Source: Pseudomonadota bacterium | Lineage (GTDB): Bacteria; Pseudomonadota; Gammaproteobacteria; Burkholderiales; Burkholderiaceae_B | Direction: 5' to 3' | DNA: 37,937 bases | NCBI GenBank assembly: GCA_023387815.1 | Contig: JAEWHK010000042.1 | Location: forward strand, 1 to 37,937 | Notes under the pieces: generated by a model | Seen by the model: only the letters and a program-made list of their open reading frames with translations | The model's database searches: none | What the model was told of the DNA's origin: nothing | Shown here: positions 16,375-25,060 of the stretch, piece by piece | Numbering within the stretch: position 1 is the first letter of the stretch | Layout of the letters: every line of letters starts with the position of its first letter | Translations under genes and position numbers: made by a program

Positions 16375-17142
16375 ATGTCTGATCTAATCAAGTCTGAAAT
16401 ACGTGGTCGCGTTCTTGTCCTGACGATCAATCGTCCGGAAGCGCGCAACGCCCTTACCTATGACACCTCGTTTGCCCTGGCTGACGCCCTGGACCGACTG
16501 GACGCCGATGACAACCTGGTTGTGGGAATTCTTCGGGGTGAAGGCAATACCTTTTGCGCAGGCATGGATCTGAAAGAATTTGCCCGCACCCAGCGACGCG
16601 CCGTTGTTCCTGGCCGCGGGCTGGGCGGGTTGGCAGAGGCGCCACCGAAAAAGCCGCTGATTGCTGCGGTTGAAGGCTATGCGCTGGCCGGTGGCTTTGA
16701 ACTGGCCCTGGCCTGCGATCTGATTGTGGCCGCCAACAACGCCAACTTCGGCCTGCCGGAAGTCAAGCGCGGTCTGGTGCCGGGATCTGGCGGCATGCTG
16801 CGCCTGCCAAGACGCCTTCCGTATCATATTGCCATGGAAGCACTGCTGACGGGTGACATGATTCCTGCTACACGCGCTTTTGAGCTGGGATTGGTTAACG
16901 ATCTGGTCGAACCGGGCGGGGCGCTGGAAGCTGCGTTAAAATTGGCTGACAAGATTGCGGCCAACGGGCCACTGGCCATTCGCACCGTCAAGCAGGTCGT
17001 CACCGAATCCCTGGACTGGCGCACAGAGGATATGTTCGCGCTGCAAAGTCCGCGCATGGCTCACATTTTTTCTTCGGAAGATGCCAAGGAAGGCGCCACC
17101 GCCTTCGCCGAAAAACGCCCCCCCGTCTGGAAGGGCAGGTAA
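16375..17142 (+). CDS. Enoyl-CoA hydratase/isomerase (crotonase) family protein
   Basis: A 255-residue crotonase-fold enzyme that probably hydrates a 2-enoyl-CoA. The oxyanion-hole segments are FCAGMDLKE (60-68) and YALAGGFEL (102-110). Both acid/base glutamates of true hydratases are present: E109 in GFELALACD and E129 in GLPEVKRG. The C-terminal end APPVWKGR-like (FAEKRPPVWKGR) is typical. Residues about 71-90 form a Pro/Gly-rich loop that differs among subfamilies and decides substrate, so I cannot name the acyl chain. A CGGAG ribosome site precedes the ATG. Fumarase begins 26 bases downstream and may share the transcript. Confidence 0.88.
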   Translation: MSDLIKSEIRGRVLVLTINRPEARNALTYDTSFALADALDRLDADDNLVVGILRGEGNTFCAGMDLKEFARTQRRAVVPGRGLGGLAEAPPKKPLIAAVEGYALAGGFELALACDLIVAANNANFGLPEVKRGLVPGSGGMLRLPRRLPYHIAMEALLTGDMIPATRAFELGLVNDLVEPGGALEAALKLADKIAANGPLAIRTVKQVVTESLDWRTEDMFALQSPRMAHIFSSEDAKEGATAFAEKRPPVWKGR

Positions 17143-17168
17143 TTTTTACTGGTAACTACAATTCAATC

Positions 17169-18689
17169 ATGACAACTGTAATCAAACAAGATGATCTGAT
17201 CCAGTCTATTGCAGATGCGATCCAGTTCATCAGCTACTATCATCCCGCCGACTACATCCAGCATCTGGCCCGCGCCTACGAACGCGAAGAAAGCCTGGCT
17301 GCCAAGGACGCCATTGCGCAGATTCTGACCAATTCGCGCATGTGCGCCGAGGGCAAACGCCCCATCTGTCAGGATACCGGCATTGTGAACGTTTTCCTGA
17401 AAGTGGGTATGGACGTGCGCTTCGATCTGTCCTGTACCTTGCAGGAAGCCTGTGATGAGGGCGTGCGCCGAGGTTATCTGGACCCGGACAACAAGCTGCG
17501 TGCATCCGTGCTTTCTGATCCGATTTTCGAACGGAAAAATACCAAGGACAATACCCCCTGTATCCTGCATGTGGAACTGGTTCCCGGTAACACCGTGGAC
17601 GTTCAGGTTGCATCCAAAGGGGGTGGTTCCGAGAACAAATCCAAGTTCGCCATGCTGAACCCCAGCGATTCCATCGTGGACTGGGTCCTGAAAACCGTAC
17701 CGCTAATGGGTGCAGGCTGGTGCCCACCTGGCATGCTCGGTATCGGTATTGGCGGAACGGCAGAAAAAGCCATGCTTATGGCCAAGCAGTCGCTGATGGA
17801 AGATATCGATATGTACGAACTGCTTCAGCGTGGTCCGCAAAACAAACTTGAAGAGCTGCGCATCGAGCTGTACGAAAAAGTCAATGCCCTGGGTATTGGT
17901 GCCCAGGGACTGGGCGGCCTGACCACCGTGCTGGATATCAAAATCAATACCTATCCGACGCATGCCGCCTCCAAACCCATTGCTATGATTCCCAATTGCG
18001 CGGCCACCCGCCACGTGCATTTTGTACTGGATGGCTCCGGCGTAGCCAGCCTCACACCGCCTGCGCTGTCGGACTGGCCGGACGTACATTGGGCGCCAGA
18101 CTACAACACCTCTAAACAGGTTAACCTGGACACGCTGACCCGCGAAGAAGTGGCCAGCTGGAAACCAGGCCAGACCCTGCTGCTGAACGGCAAAATGCTG
18201 ACCGGACGCGACGCAGCCCATAAACGCATTCAGGACATGCTGGCAAAAGGCGAGCCGCTGCCCGTGGATTTCACCAACCGCGTTATCTACTACGTGGGTC
18301 CGGTCGATCCCGTACGCGATGAAGTTGTGGGTCCTGCAGGTCCGACCACGGCCACACGCATGGATAAGTTCACCGACATGATGCTGGAGAAAACCGGTCT
18401 GATCGCCATGATCGGCAAGGCAGAGCGCGGTCCGGTAGCAATCGAATCCATCAAAAACCATCGTTCAGCCTATCTGATGGCCGTGGGCGGCTCAGCGTAC
18501 CTGGTTTCCAAAGCGATCCGCAATGCGAAAGTAGTGGGCTTTGAAGACCTGGGCATGGAAGCCATTTACGAGTTTGAAGTCAAGGACATGCCCGTGACGG
18601 TGGCTGTTGATTCCAGTGGTACGTCGGTGCACACCACCGGTCCCCGCGAGTGGCAGGCCAAAATCGGTATCATCCCGGTCCCCGCATAA
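17169..18689 (+). CDS. fumA: Class I fumarate hydratase (iron-sulfur)
   Basis: A 506-residue single-chain class I fumarase interconverting fumarate and malate in the citric acid cycle. The alpha part (to about residue 290) carries three cysteines that ligate a [4Fe-4S] cluster: C67 in ICQDTGI, C185 in GWCPPG and C277 in PNCAATR. The beta part (about 325-506) has LNGKMLTGRDAAHKR and GPTTATRMDKF. Because both parts are fused, it is a FumA-type enzyme rather than the two-subunit tartrate dehydratase TtdAB. Related fused enzymes may act on tartrate or mesaconate, so substrate is inferred from overall family character. Confidence 0.93.
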   Translation: MTTVIKQDDLIQSIADAIQFISYYHPADYIQHLARAYEREESLAAKDAIAQILTNSRMCAEGKRPICQDTGIVNVFLKVGMDVRFDLSCTLQEACDEGVRRGYLDPDNKLRASVLSDPIFERKNTKDNTPCILHVELVPGNTVDVQVASKGGGSENKSKFAMLNPSDSIVDWVLKTVPLMGAGWCPPGMLGIGIGGTAEKAMLMAKQSLMEDIDMYELLQRGPQNKLEELRIELYEKVNALGIGAQGLGGLTTVLDIKINTYPTHAASKPIAMIPNCAATRHVHFVLDGSGVASLTPPALSDWPDVHWAPDYNTSKQVNLDTLTREEVASWKPGQTLLLNGKMLTGRDAAHKRIQDMLAKGEPLPVDFTNRVIYYVGPVDPVRDEVVGPAGPTTATRMDKFTDMMLEKTGLIAMIGKAERGPVAIESIKNHRSAYLMAVGGSAYLVSKAIRNAKVVGFEDLGMEAIYEFEVKDMPVTVAVDSSGTSVHTTGPREWQAKIGIIPVPA

Positions 18690-18711
18690 GCAAAAAAAAA
18701 GCACACCCGCG

Positions 18712-18734
18712 CCCCGGACACGCCAGGTCCGGGG
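18712..18734 (+). terminator. GC-rich hairpin after fumarase
   Basis: CCCCGGAC (18712-18719) and GTCCGGGG (18727-18734) form a perfect 8-bp stem with a 7-base loop, 22 bases past the fumarase stop. An A-run (18692-18700) lies upstream but no T-run follows, so it may end transcription inefficiently or protect the 3' end. Confidence 0.45.
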
Positions 18735-18911
18735 GCAGCCCGAATTATCTGGTTACACAGTGCTGTTATAACCAGGGCAGAGACACCGGGTTTTTATGGG
18801 TATTTCCTAATTGTTCCGAGTGCGCGCGCTCTGTAACCTTGCGCTGTTCGAGTCAGCCCCCGCAACCTAGCGATCCGGCTGACTTTTTACCGTATTTGCA
18901 AAGGAACACCC
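18735..18911 (+). promoter_or_regulatory. Leader region of the dpp operon
   Basis: The gap after the fumarase hairpin must hold the dpp promoter if dpp is transcribed separately. An interrupted inverted repeat GGTTA/TAACC spans 18751-18773 and encloses TTATAA. TTGTTC and TAACCT with a 17-base spacer lie further on, at about 18811-18839. None is a strong match. An AAAGGA ribosome site ends the region. Confidence 0.25.
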
Positions 18912-20510
18912 ATGAAGATTAATGCGACAAGCATGATTCTGTCAGTCCTGCTGGGCGGGCTCGCAACGAGCGCGCAGGCAGCAGGCACGCTGGTTTACTG
19001 CTCAGAAGGCAGTCCTGCCGGTTTTGATACTGCCCAATACAGTGCGGGTACCGATTTTGATGCGTCAGCCGAAACCGTATATAACGGCCTGGTGGCCTTC
19101 AAGCGCGGCACAACGGAAGTGATTCCGGCCCTGGCCGAAAAATGGGACATTTCTGATGATGGCCTGACTTACACCTTCCATCTTCGTCCAAACGTCAAAT
19201 TCCAGACATCGCGCTTTTTCACGCCCACCCGTGGCCTGACCGCAGATGACGTGGTCTATACCTTCCAGCGCATGATGAGCAAGGATCATCCATTCCGCAA
19301 GGCGTACCCCACGGAGTTTCCTTATTTCACCGACATGGGCATGGACAAAAATCTGAAGTCCGTGGAAAAGGTTGACGACAATACCGTGAAATTTACGCTG
19401 AACGAAGTAGATGCGGCGTTTGTCCAGAACATGGCCATGCCGTTTGCCGTGATCCTGTCACAGGAATACATGGAAAAACTGCTCAAGGATGGCAAACCGG
19501 AAATGATCAACCAGCAGCCGCTGGGTACCGGCCCGTTCGTCTTTGAACGCTATCAGAAAGACGCACAAATTCGCTACAAGGCAAACAAGGATTACTGGGA
19601 TAAAGAAGAAGGTCCGCTGGTGGACAATCTGATTTTCGCCATTACCAAAGACCCGTCTGTTCGTGCGCAGAAGCTCAAGGCCAATGAATGCCAGCTGGCT
19701 TCCTATCCGCTGCCGGCAGATGTTGAACGCCTCAAACAGGACCCGAACCTGAAAGTGCAGTCCAATCCGGGCTTCAATGTTGGCTTCATCTATTACAACA
19801 CCGAAAAAGAACAGCTGAAGAAAAAAGAAGTTCGGGTAGCCCTGGATATGGCCATCAACAAGCCGGCAATCATCAAGGCCGTATATGGTGGTCAGGGCGT
19901 GCTGGCTGATGGTCCCATGCCAACCAGCCAGTGGTCTTATGACGATACGATCAAAAGCCGTCCAACTGACGTGGAAAAGGCCAAGGAACTGTTGAAAGAG
20001 GCCGGTTATCCTGACGGATTCAATATGGGTCTGTGGTCGCTGCCTGTGGTTCGTCCTTACAACCCCAATGGCCGTCTGATGGCTGAAATGATCCAGTCTG
20101 ACTGGGCCAAGATCGGTGTGAAGGTAAACATCAGTACTTACGAATGGGGTGAATACCTCAAGCGTGCCAAACAGAATACGCACGATGCCATTATGGTTGG
20201 CTGGACCGGTGACAACGGAGACCCGGACAACTGGCTGGGCAATCTGCTGTCATGCAACTCGGTTGGCGGCGTGAACTATTCTCGTTTCTGCTACAAACCG
20301 TTTGACGATCTGGTGGTCAAGGCTAAGCGCGTGACCGACAAGGACGAGCGTACCAAACTGTACAAGGAAGCACAGAAAATCTTCCACGAACAGATGCCCA
20401 TGTCACCTATTGGTACATCGATTGTCAATGTCCCCATGAACAAGAAAGTCGAAGGGTTCAAAATCAGTCCCTTCGGTCTGTTCCAGTTCTATGGCGTCAG
20501 TCTGAAATAA
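18912..20510 (+). CDS. dppA: Periplasmic dipeptide-binding protein DppA
   Basis: A 532-residue solute-binding protein (SBP family 5) that captures dipeptides and delivers them to DppBC. The signal peptide ends near residue 24 (ATSAQA) with no lipobox, so it is a free periplasmic protein. Conserved blocks include VYCSEGSPAGFDTAQY just after the signal, the SBP5 signature around ALAEKWDISDDGLTYTFHLRPNVKF (about 72-96), and GDNGDPDNWLGNLLSC. Similarity to E. coli DppA is strong throughout, including the C-terminal VPMNKKVEGFKISPFG. Haem or other peptides may also be carried, as in E. coli. A strong hairpin separates it from dppB. Confidence 0.95.
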   Translation: MKINATSMILSVLLGGLATSAQAAGTLVYCSEGSPAGFDTAQYSAGTDFDASAETVYNGLVAFKRGTTEVIPALAEKWDISDDGLTYTFHLRPNVKFQTSRFFTPTRGLTADDVVYTFQRMMSKDHPFRKAYPTEFPYFTDMGMDKNLKSVEKVDDNTVKFTLNEVDAAFVQNMAMPFAVILSQEYMEKLLKDGKPEMINQQPLGTGPFVFERYQKDAQIRYKANKDYWDKEEGPLVDNLIFAITKDPSVRAQKLKANECQLASYPLPADVERLKQDPNLKVQSNPGFNVGFIYYNTEKEQLKKKEVRVALDMAINKPAIIKAVYGGQGVLADGPMPTSQWSYDDTIKSRPTDVEKAKELLKEAGYPDGFNMGLWSLPVVRPYNPNGRLMAEMIQSDWAKIGVKVNISTYEWGEYLKRAKQNTHDAIMVGWTGDNGDPDNWLGNLLSCNSVGGVNYSRFCYKPFDDLVVKAKRVTDKDERTKLYKEAQKIFHEQMPMSPIGTSIVNVPMNKKVEGFKISPFGLFQFYGVSLK

Positions 20511-20532
20511 TCGTTTCAGTCGCTGTGTGAAT

Positions 20533-20580
20533 CAAAGAGGAGGCTGCCCCGCAAGGGGAGCTTCCGCTTTGTCATTGTTT
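20533..20580 (+). terminator. Intercistronic hairpin between dppA and dppB
   Basis: An outer stem pairs CAAAG (20533-20537) with CTTTG (20567-20571). An inner stem pairs 20539-20550 with 20555-20565, with one bulged G and one wobble, and is closed by the tetraloop GCAA (20551-20554). A T-rich tail follows at 20574-20582. It most likely acts as a leaky terminator or 3'-end stabiliser that keeps dppA message above dppBCDF. Confidence 0.7.
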
Positions 20581-20645
20581 TTCAGGACACGCACAACATT
20601 ATGCTTTTCATCCCTTTGATGTAAGTGTCCGCGGAGCCTGACCCC

Positions 20646-21674
20646 ATGTTTTCTTTTATTCTGAAGCGGCTGGCGATCCTGATCCCGACTTTTTTCGGTA
20701 TCACGATCCTGACCTTCCTGCTTATCCATATGATTCCCGGTGATCCGGTGATGACCATGCTGGGTGAACGCAATGTTGACCCGGAAATTTACAAATCCAT
20801 GATGGCAAGGCTTGGGCTGGATCAGCCGCTGCATGTCCAGTATCTGCATTATCTTGGCGGCCTGCTGCAGGGTGATTTCGGCAAATCCTTCTCCAGCCAG
20901 AGCAGCGTGTGGGGTGAATTTATTGCCTTGTTTCCGGCCACGCTGGAACTGGGTATCTGTGCTCTGATGTTTGGTGCTGTCTTTGGTATTCTGCTGGGCG
21001 TACTTGCGGCAATCAAGCGTGGCACCATGCTGGATCATGGCGTGATGGGTCTGTCCCTGACCGGTTATTCCATGCCGATCTTCTGGTGGGGCCTGATGCT
21101 GATCATGTTGTTTTCTTCTTACCTGGGCTGGACGCCGGTATCGGGGCGCATCAGTCTGACTTATGACGTGCAGCCCTATACCGGTTTCATGCTGATCGAT
21201 TCGGTCATCGCCCAGATCCAGGATCCGGAATACAACAGCGGCGCCTTTCTGGACGCGGTAAGGCATCTGATTCTTCCTTCCATCGTGCTCGGCACCATCC
21301 CGCTGGCCGTGATTTCGCGCATGACCCGTTCATCCATGCTGGAAGTCATGGGAGAAGATTATGTACGTACCGCCAAAGCCAAGGGGCTGTCTCCTCGGCG
21401 GGTGATTTTCGTGCATACCCTGCGCAATGCCATGATTTCTGTGGTGACCGTGGTGGGCCTGCAGATCAGTTCGCTGATCGGGGGCGCGGTTCTGACCGAA
21501 ACCATCTTCTCGTGGCCGGGCATCGGCAAATGGCTGGTGGATGCGATCTTTCGGCGTGACTATCCTGTCGTGCAAAACGGGCTGCTTATTGTGGCCATTC
21601 TGATTATTCTGGTGAACCTTGTGGTGGACGTCGTGTACGGCGTTGTCAATCCACGAATTCGCCATGCCAAATAA
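20646..21674 (+). CDS. dppB: Dipeptide ABC transporter permease DppB
   Basis: A 342-residue inner-membrane permease that forms the dipeptide channel with DppC. It opens MFSFILKRLAILIPTFFGIT, matching E. coli DppB, which fixes the ATG at 20646; a longer frame from 20625 has no support. About six membrane segments are visible. The N-terminal GDPV box (about 35-38), the DFGKSF stretch and the coupling-loop EAA region (GEDYVRTAKAKGLSPRRV) are present. The EAA loop contacts the ATPases DppD and DppF. It follows dppA after a 135-base gap holding a terminator-like hairpin. Confidence 0.95.
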   Translation: MFSFILKRLAILIPTFFGITILTFLLIHMIPGDPVMTMLGERNVDPEIYKSMMARLGLDQPLHVQYLHYLGGLLQGDFGKSFSSQSSVWGEFIALFPATLELGICALMFGAVFGILLGVLAAIKRGTMLDHGVMGLSLTGYSMPIFWWGLMLIMLFSSYLGWTPVSGRISLTYDVQPYTGFMLIDSVIAQIQDPEYNSGAFLDAVRHLILPSIVLGTIPLAVISRMTRSSMLEVMGEDYVRTAKAKGLSPRRVIFVHTLRNAMISVVTVVGLQISSLIGGAVLTETIFSWPGIGKWLVDAIFRRDYPVVQNGLLIVAILIILVNLVVDVVYGVVNPRIRHAK

Positions 21675-21684
21675 GGAACTGAAC

Positions 21685-22605
21685 ATGACCCAGGTCGTTT
21701 CTGCCGCCAATGTTGCGGCATCCGCGGGGACCATGACGTATCCTTCGCCCCTGCGGGAATTCATTAGCAGTTTTTCCAAAAACAAAGGCGCTGTCGTTGG
21801 CTTCTGTTTCCTGCTGCTCATGGCGCTGGCGGCCATTCTGGCTCCCTGGCTTGCGCCGCATGATCCGCTCATACAGTTTCGCGACCATATGCTGCAGCCT
21901 CCCGCATGGCAGGAGGGCGGCAGCAGTGCCTATCTGCTGGGAACCGATGAAGCCGGGCGCGATATCCTGTCGCGCCTGATGCACGGCGCCCGGCTGTCAC
22001 TGGTCATTGGTTTTTCTGCCGTACTGATCACGCTGGTTCCGGGGATTCTGCTGGGACTGCTGGCAGCGTTCTTTCCGAACAGCGCCGGGCGTGTGCTGCT
22101 GCGCATTGCCGATATCATGATGTCACTGCCTTCAGTATTGCTGGCCATTGCGATTATGGCGGTGCTTGGTCCTGGCATTACCAATGCCATGATTGCCATT
22201 GCGGTGGTGGGCCTGCCGGGCTATATGCGTATCGTGCGCGCATCGGCGATGAGTGAACTGAGCAAGGACTACGTCATGGCTTCCCGTGTCTCGGGTGCCG
22301 GCGTGCTTCGACTGATGTTTATTGCAGTGCTGCCCAACTGTATGGCACCGCTGATCGTGCAGGCAACACTAGGTTTCTCTTCGGCCATTCTGGATATCGC
22401 GGCACTGGGCTTTCTGGGGCTGGGTGTGCAGCCACCCGCGCCGGAGTGGGGCACCATGCTTGCCACCGCGCGCGACTATATCACCAGTGCCTGGTGGGTC
22501 GTGACGTTTCCTGGCCTGACGATTCTGCTGACAGTGCTGGCCATCAATCTGGTCGGCGATGGGCTGCGCGATGCGCTGGATCCCAAACTGAAGCGCGCAG
22601 CATAA
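21685..22605 (+). CDS. dppC: Dipeptide ABC transporter permease DppC
   Basis: A 306-residue permease partner of DppB. The N-terminal cytoplasmic stretch is followed by a membrane segment at about 35-52 and the OppC-type N-terminal domain (FRDHMLQPPAW, LLGTDEAGRDILSR). Five further segments follow. The EAA loop is SKDYVMASRVSGAGVLRLMF. An AAGGAA ribosome site lies 6 bases before the ATG at 21685, which decides this start over the in-frame ATG at 21664 that would overlap dppB. Confidence 0.94.
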   Translation: MTQVVSAANVAASAGTMTYPSPLREFISSFSKNKGAVVGFCFLLLMALAAILAPWLAPHDPLIQFRDHMLQPPAWQEGGSSAYLLGTDEAGRDILSRLMHGARLSLVIGFSAVLITLVPGILLGLLAAFFPNSAGRVLLRIADIMMSLPSVLLAIAIMAVLGPGITNAMIAIAVVGLPGYMRIVRASAMSELSKDYVMASRVSGAGVLRLMFIAVLPNCMAPLIVQATLGFSSAILDIAALGFLGLGVQPPAPEWGTMLATARDYITSAWWVVTFPGLTILLTVLAINLVGDGLRDALDPKLKRAA

Positions 22606-22615
22606 AGAGGTGAAG

Positions 22616-23596
22616 ATGAGTTTATTGACTATTCGAAATCTTTGCGTTCGCTTCGGTACCCAGGAGAAGCCTTTTCTGGCGGTGGATGGTGTAGACCTGA
22701 ACGTAGACCAGGGCGAACTGCTGGGTATTGTGGGCGAATCGGGTTCGGGCAAATCGGTATCCATGATGGCGCTGATGGGACTGCTTGAAGGTCAGGGGGT
22801 AGTGACCTCCGATCAGATGCTGTTTGATGGCAAAGAACTGTCCACCCTGAGTGCAAAGGAAAAACGCAAGATCATCGGCAAGGATATTGCCATGATTTTT
22901 CAGGATCCGATGACGGCGCTAAACCCCAGTTATACCGTGGGTTTCCAGATTGAAGAAGTGCTGAAGGTGCATATCGGACTCAATCGCAAGGCGCGTCGAC
23001 AGCGTGCCATTGAACTGATGCGCGAAGTGGAAATTCCCGATCCGGAACGCCGCCTGTCGGCCTATCCACATCAGCTTTCGGGCGGTATGAGCCAGCGCGT
23101 TGCCATTGCCATGGCCATTGCCTGTGAGCCCCGTCTGCTGATTGCAGACGAACCCACCACGGCGCTGGATGTCACCATTCAGGCGCAGATCATGGACCTG
23201 CTGCTGCGACTGCAGAAAGAACGTGGGATGGCGCTGATCATGATTACGCATGATCTGGCGGTGGTCTCCGAGCTGGCACAACGTACGGTTGTGATGTACG
23301 CGGGTCAGGTGGCAGAAACCGGCGCGGTCAGCGATGTGTTTTTTCAGCCCGCGCATCCCTATACCAAAGCACTGATTGATTCCATTCCCGAGTCCTGTCG
23401 AGGATCGCGACGACTGTCTACACTGCCTGGCATGGTTCCGGGGCAGTACGACCGTCCGTCGGGCTGTGTGCTGTCGCCGCGCTGTCCGATTGCGCACGAA
23501 AGGTGTGTGGTCGAGCGCCCTGAACTTATCTCCTATGTTGGCCGGGCGGTGCGCTGCCATACGCCGCTGATCCCTCTGCAGGAAATCAAGTCATGA
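22616..23596 (+). CDS. dppD: Dipeptide ABC transporter ATPase DppD
   Basis: A 326-residue ATP-binding subunit. It shows the Walker A GESGSGKS, Q-loop FQDPMTALNPSYT, signature LSGGMSQR, Walker B LLIADEPTTALD and the switch histidine in ITHDLA. The C-terminal oligopeptide-type domain has spaced cysteines (GCVLSPRCPIAHERC and a final RCH), common in DppD/OppD proteins. An AGAGG ribosome site favours the ATG at 22616; a GTG two codons upstream is possible. It follows dppC by 10 bases and overlaps dppF by 4. Confidence 0.95.
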   Translation: MSLLTIRNLCVRFGTQEKPFLAVDGVDLNVDQGELLGIVGESGSGKSVSMMALMGLLEGQGVVTSDQMLFDGKELSTLSAKEKRKIIGKDIAMIFQDPMTALNPSYTVGFQIEEVLKVHIGLNRKARRQRAIELMREVEIPDPERRLSAYPHQLSGGMSQRVAIAMAIACEPRLLIADEPTTALDVTIQAQIMDLLLRLQKERGMALIMITHDLAVVSELAQRTVVMYAGQVAETGAVSDVFFQPAHPYTKALIDSIPESCRGSRRLSTLPGMVPGQYDRPSGCVLSPRCPIAHERCVVERPELISYVGRAVRCHTPLIPLQEIKS

Positions 23597-24564
23597 ACGA
23601 TATCGTATTGAAAACCGAAGATCTGGCTCGGCATTACGAGGTGTCGCAAGGGTTCATGAAACCGCGGGCGACGCTCAAGGCACTCAATGGTGTATCCCTG
23701 TCACTGGAACGCGGCAGGACGCTGGCCGTCGTGGGGGAATCCGGCTGCGGAAAATCCACGCTGGCACGACAGATCACCATGATTGAAGCGCCCACGTCGG
23801 GCAAATTATGGCTGGACGGCAAGGAGGTTGACAGCCGGTCTGCTTCCCAGGTCAAGGCGCTGCGCAATAAGGTGCAGATGGTATTTCAGAATCCCTATGG
23901 GTCTCTCAACCCACGTCGCAAAATCGGCGACCAGCTGGAAGAACCGCTGATCATTAACACAGACATCAAAAGCGCAGAGCGTAAGGCGCGCGTGCGCGAC
24001 ATGATGCAGCGTGTGGGTCTGCGACCCGAACATTATTATCGTTATCCGCATATGTTCTCTGGTGGTCAGCGCCAGCGGATTGCCATTGCGCGGGCTATGA
24101 TGTTAAGGCCAAGCATTGTGGTTGCCGATGAGCCCACTTCTGCACTGGACGTTTCCATTCAGGCTCAGGTTCTCAATCTGTTCCTGGACCTTCAGGAGGA
24201 ATTGAAGACCTCATATATCTTTATTTCACACAATCTGTCGGTGGTGGAACATGTTGCCGATGATGTAGTGGTGATGTATCTGGGGCGCGTGGCCGAGAAT
24301 GGCCCCAAGCAAACCATTTACCAGAAACCGCTGCATCCCTATACGCAGGCGCTGCTGTCGGCAACGCCGTCCATTTATCCGGAGAATCGGGTTACGAAAA
24401 TCCGGATTGAGGGGGAACTCCCGTCGCCACTCAATCCACCTTCAGGCTGTGCCTTTCACAAGCGCTGTCCACATGCCGTGGCGCGTTGTACTTCGGAGGA
24501 ACCCCAGTTACGGGAGGTGGACGGCAGACAGGTCGCCTGTCATCTGGCAGAAACGTTTGTTTGA
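23593..24564 (+). CDS. dppF: Dipeptide ABC transporter ATPase DppF
   Basis: A 323-residue second ATPase of the transporter, pairing with DppD as a heterodimer. It has Walker A GESGCGKS, Q-loop FQNPYGSLNPRRK, signature FSGGQRQRIAIARAM, Walker B VVADEPTSALD and the switch histidine in FISHNLSVV. A cysteine-bearing C-terminal segment (GCAFHKRCPHAVARC, then ACH) mirrors DppD. The start overlaps the dppD stop as ATGA. It ends 12 bases from the convergent folK stop with no evident terminator between. Confidence 0.95.
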   Translation: MNDIVLKTEDLARHYEVSQGFMKPRATLKALNGVSLSLERGRTLAVVGESGCGKSTLARQITMIEAPTSGKLWLDGKEVDSRSASQVKALRNKVQMVFQNPYGSLNPRRKIGDQLEEPLIINTDIKSAERKARVRDMMQRVGLRPEHYYRYPHMFSGGQRQRIAIARAMMLRPSIVVADEPTSALDVSIQAQVLNLFLDLQEELKTSYIFISHNLSVVEHVADDVVVMYLGRVAENGPKQTIYQKPLHPYTQALLSATPSIYPENRVTKIRIEGELPSPLNPPSGCAFHKRCPHAVARCTSEEPQLREVDGRQVACHLAETFV

Positions 24565-24576
24565 GTGTGATCAGGC

Positions 24577-25056
24577 CTAGTGCGTTTTGTACAGCGTTAT
24601 ACCCTGATCGCTGCAGGCGGCCAGCCATTCGGTTACCGGCTTGCCCAATAGCTGCATGTCTTCGGCAATATCCAGCAACGGCCGAAGCACAAAGGCACGC
24701 TGGTGCATGCGCGGATGTGGCAGAATCAATTGTGGGTCGTTCTGAACCAGCTCATCGTAGGTAAGCACGTCTAGATCCAGCGTGCGTGGCGCATTCCGAT
24801 AGGGGCGCTGCCTGCCATGGGCATTCTCAATGGATTGCAGCGCCCTTAGCAGTTCCAATGGCGACAGACCAGTGGCGAGCTCTGCAACGGCATTGATATA
24901 GTCGGGACCCGAGGAGTCCACGGGGCTCGTTCGATAAAAATCGGAAACCGCCATCACCCGGGTGTCAGGCACGGCAGCAATGTCCCGCAATGCCTCCTGC
25001 AGCGTTTCTTCACGCTCACCCAGATTGGAACCCAGTCCGATATAGGCGGTATGCAC
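24577..25056 (-). CDS. folK: 2-amino-4-hydroxy-6-hydroxymethyldihydropteridine pyrophosphokinase
   Basis: A 159-residue enzyme that transfers pyrophosphate from ATP to the pterin in folate synthesis. It starts HTAYIGLGSNLG, the family N-terminus, and has YRTSPVDSSGPDYINAV, the arginine-rich loop GRQRPYRNAPRTLDLDVL with the magnesium-binding aspartate pair, and LPHPRMHQRAFVLRPL. I place the start at the GTG at 25056, just after the pcnB stop, which gives normal length. A GTG at 25128 would add 24 residues overlapping the pcnB tail. No clear ribosome site decides, so coupling to pcnB translation is likely. Confidence 0.92.
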   Translation of the reverse strand: MHTAYIGLGSNLGEREETLQEALRDIAAVPDTRVMAVSDFYRTSPVDSSGPDYINAVAELATGLSPLELLRALQSIENAHGRQRPYRNAPRTLDLDVLTYDELVQNDPQLILPHPRMHQRAFVLRPLLDIAEDMQLLGKPVTEWLAACSDQGITLYKTH

Positions 25057-25060
25057 AGAA

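Noticed and set aside
17140..17168. Another stop-codon tandem repeat after the crotonase gene (GGTAA twice, 13 bases apart)
   Set aside because: Only five bases match well and the rest of the two units diverge, so I could not separate it from chance.
18691..18700. Run of nine A residues after fumarase as a terminator on the minus strand
   Set aside because: No gene on the minus strand reads toward it, and the GC-rich hairpin lies on the correct side only for a minus transcript that does not exist here.
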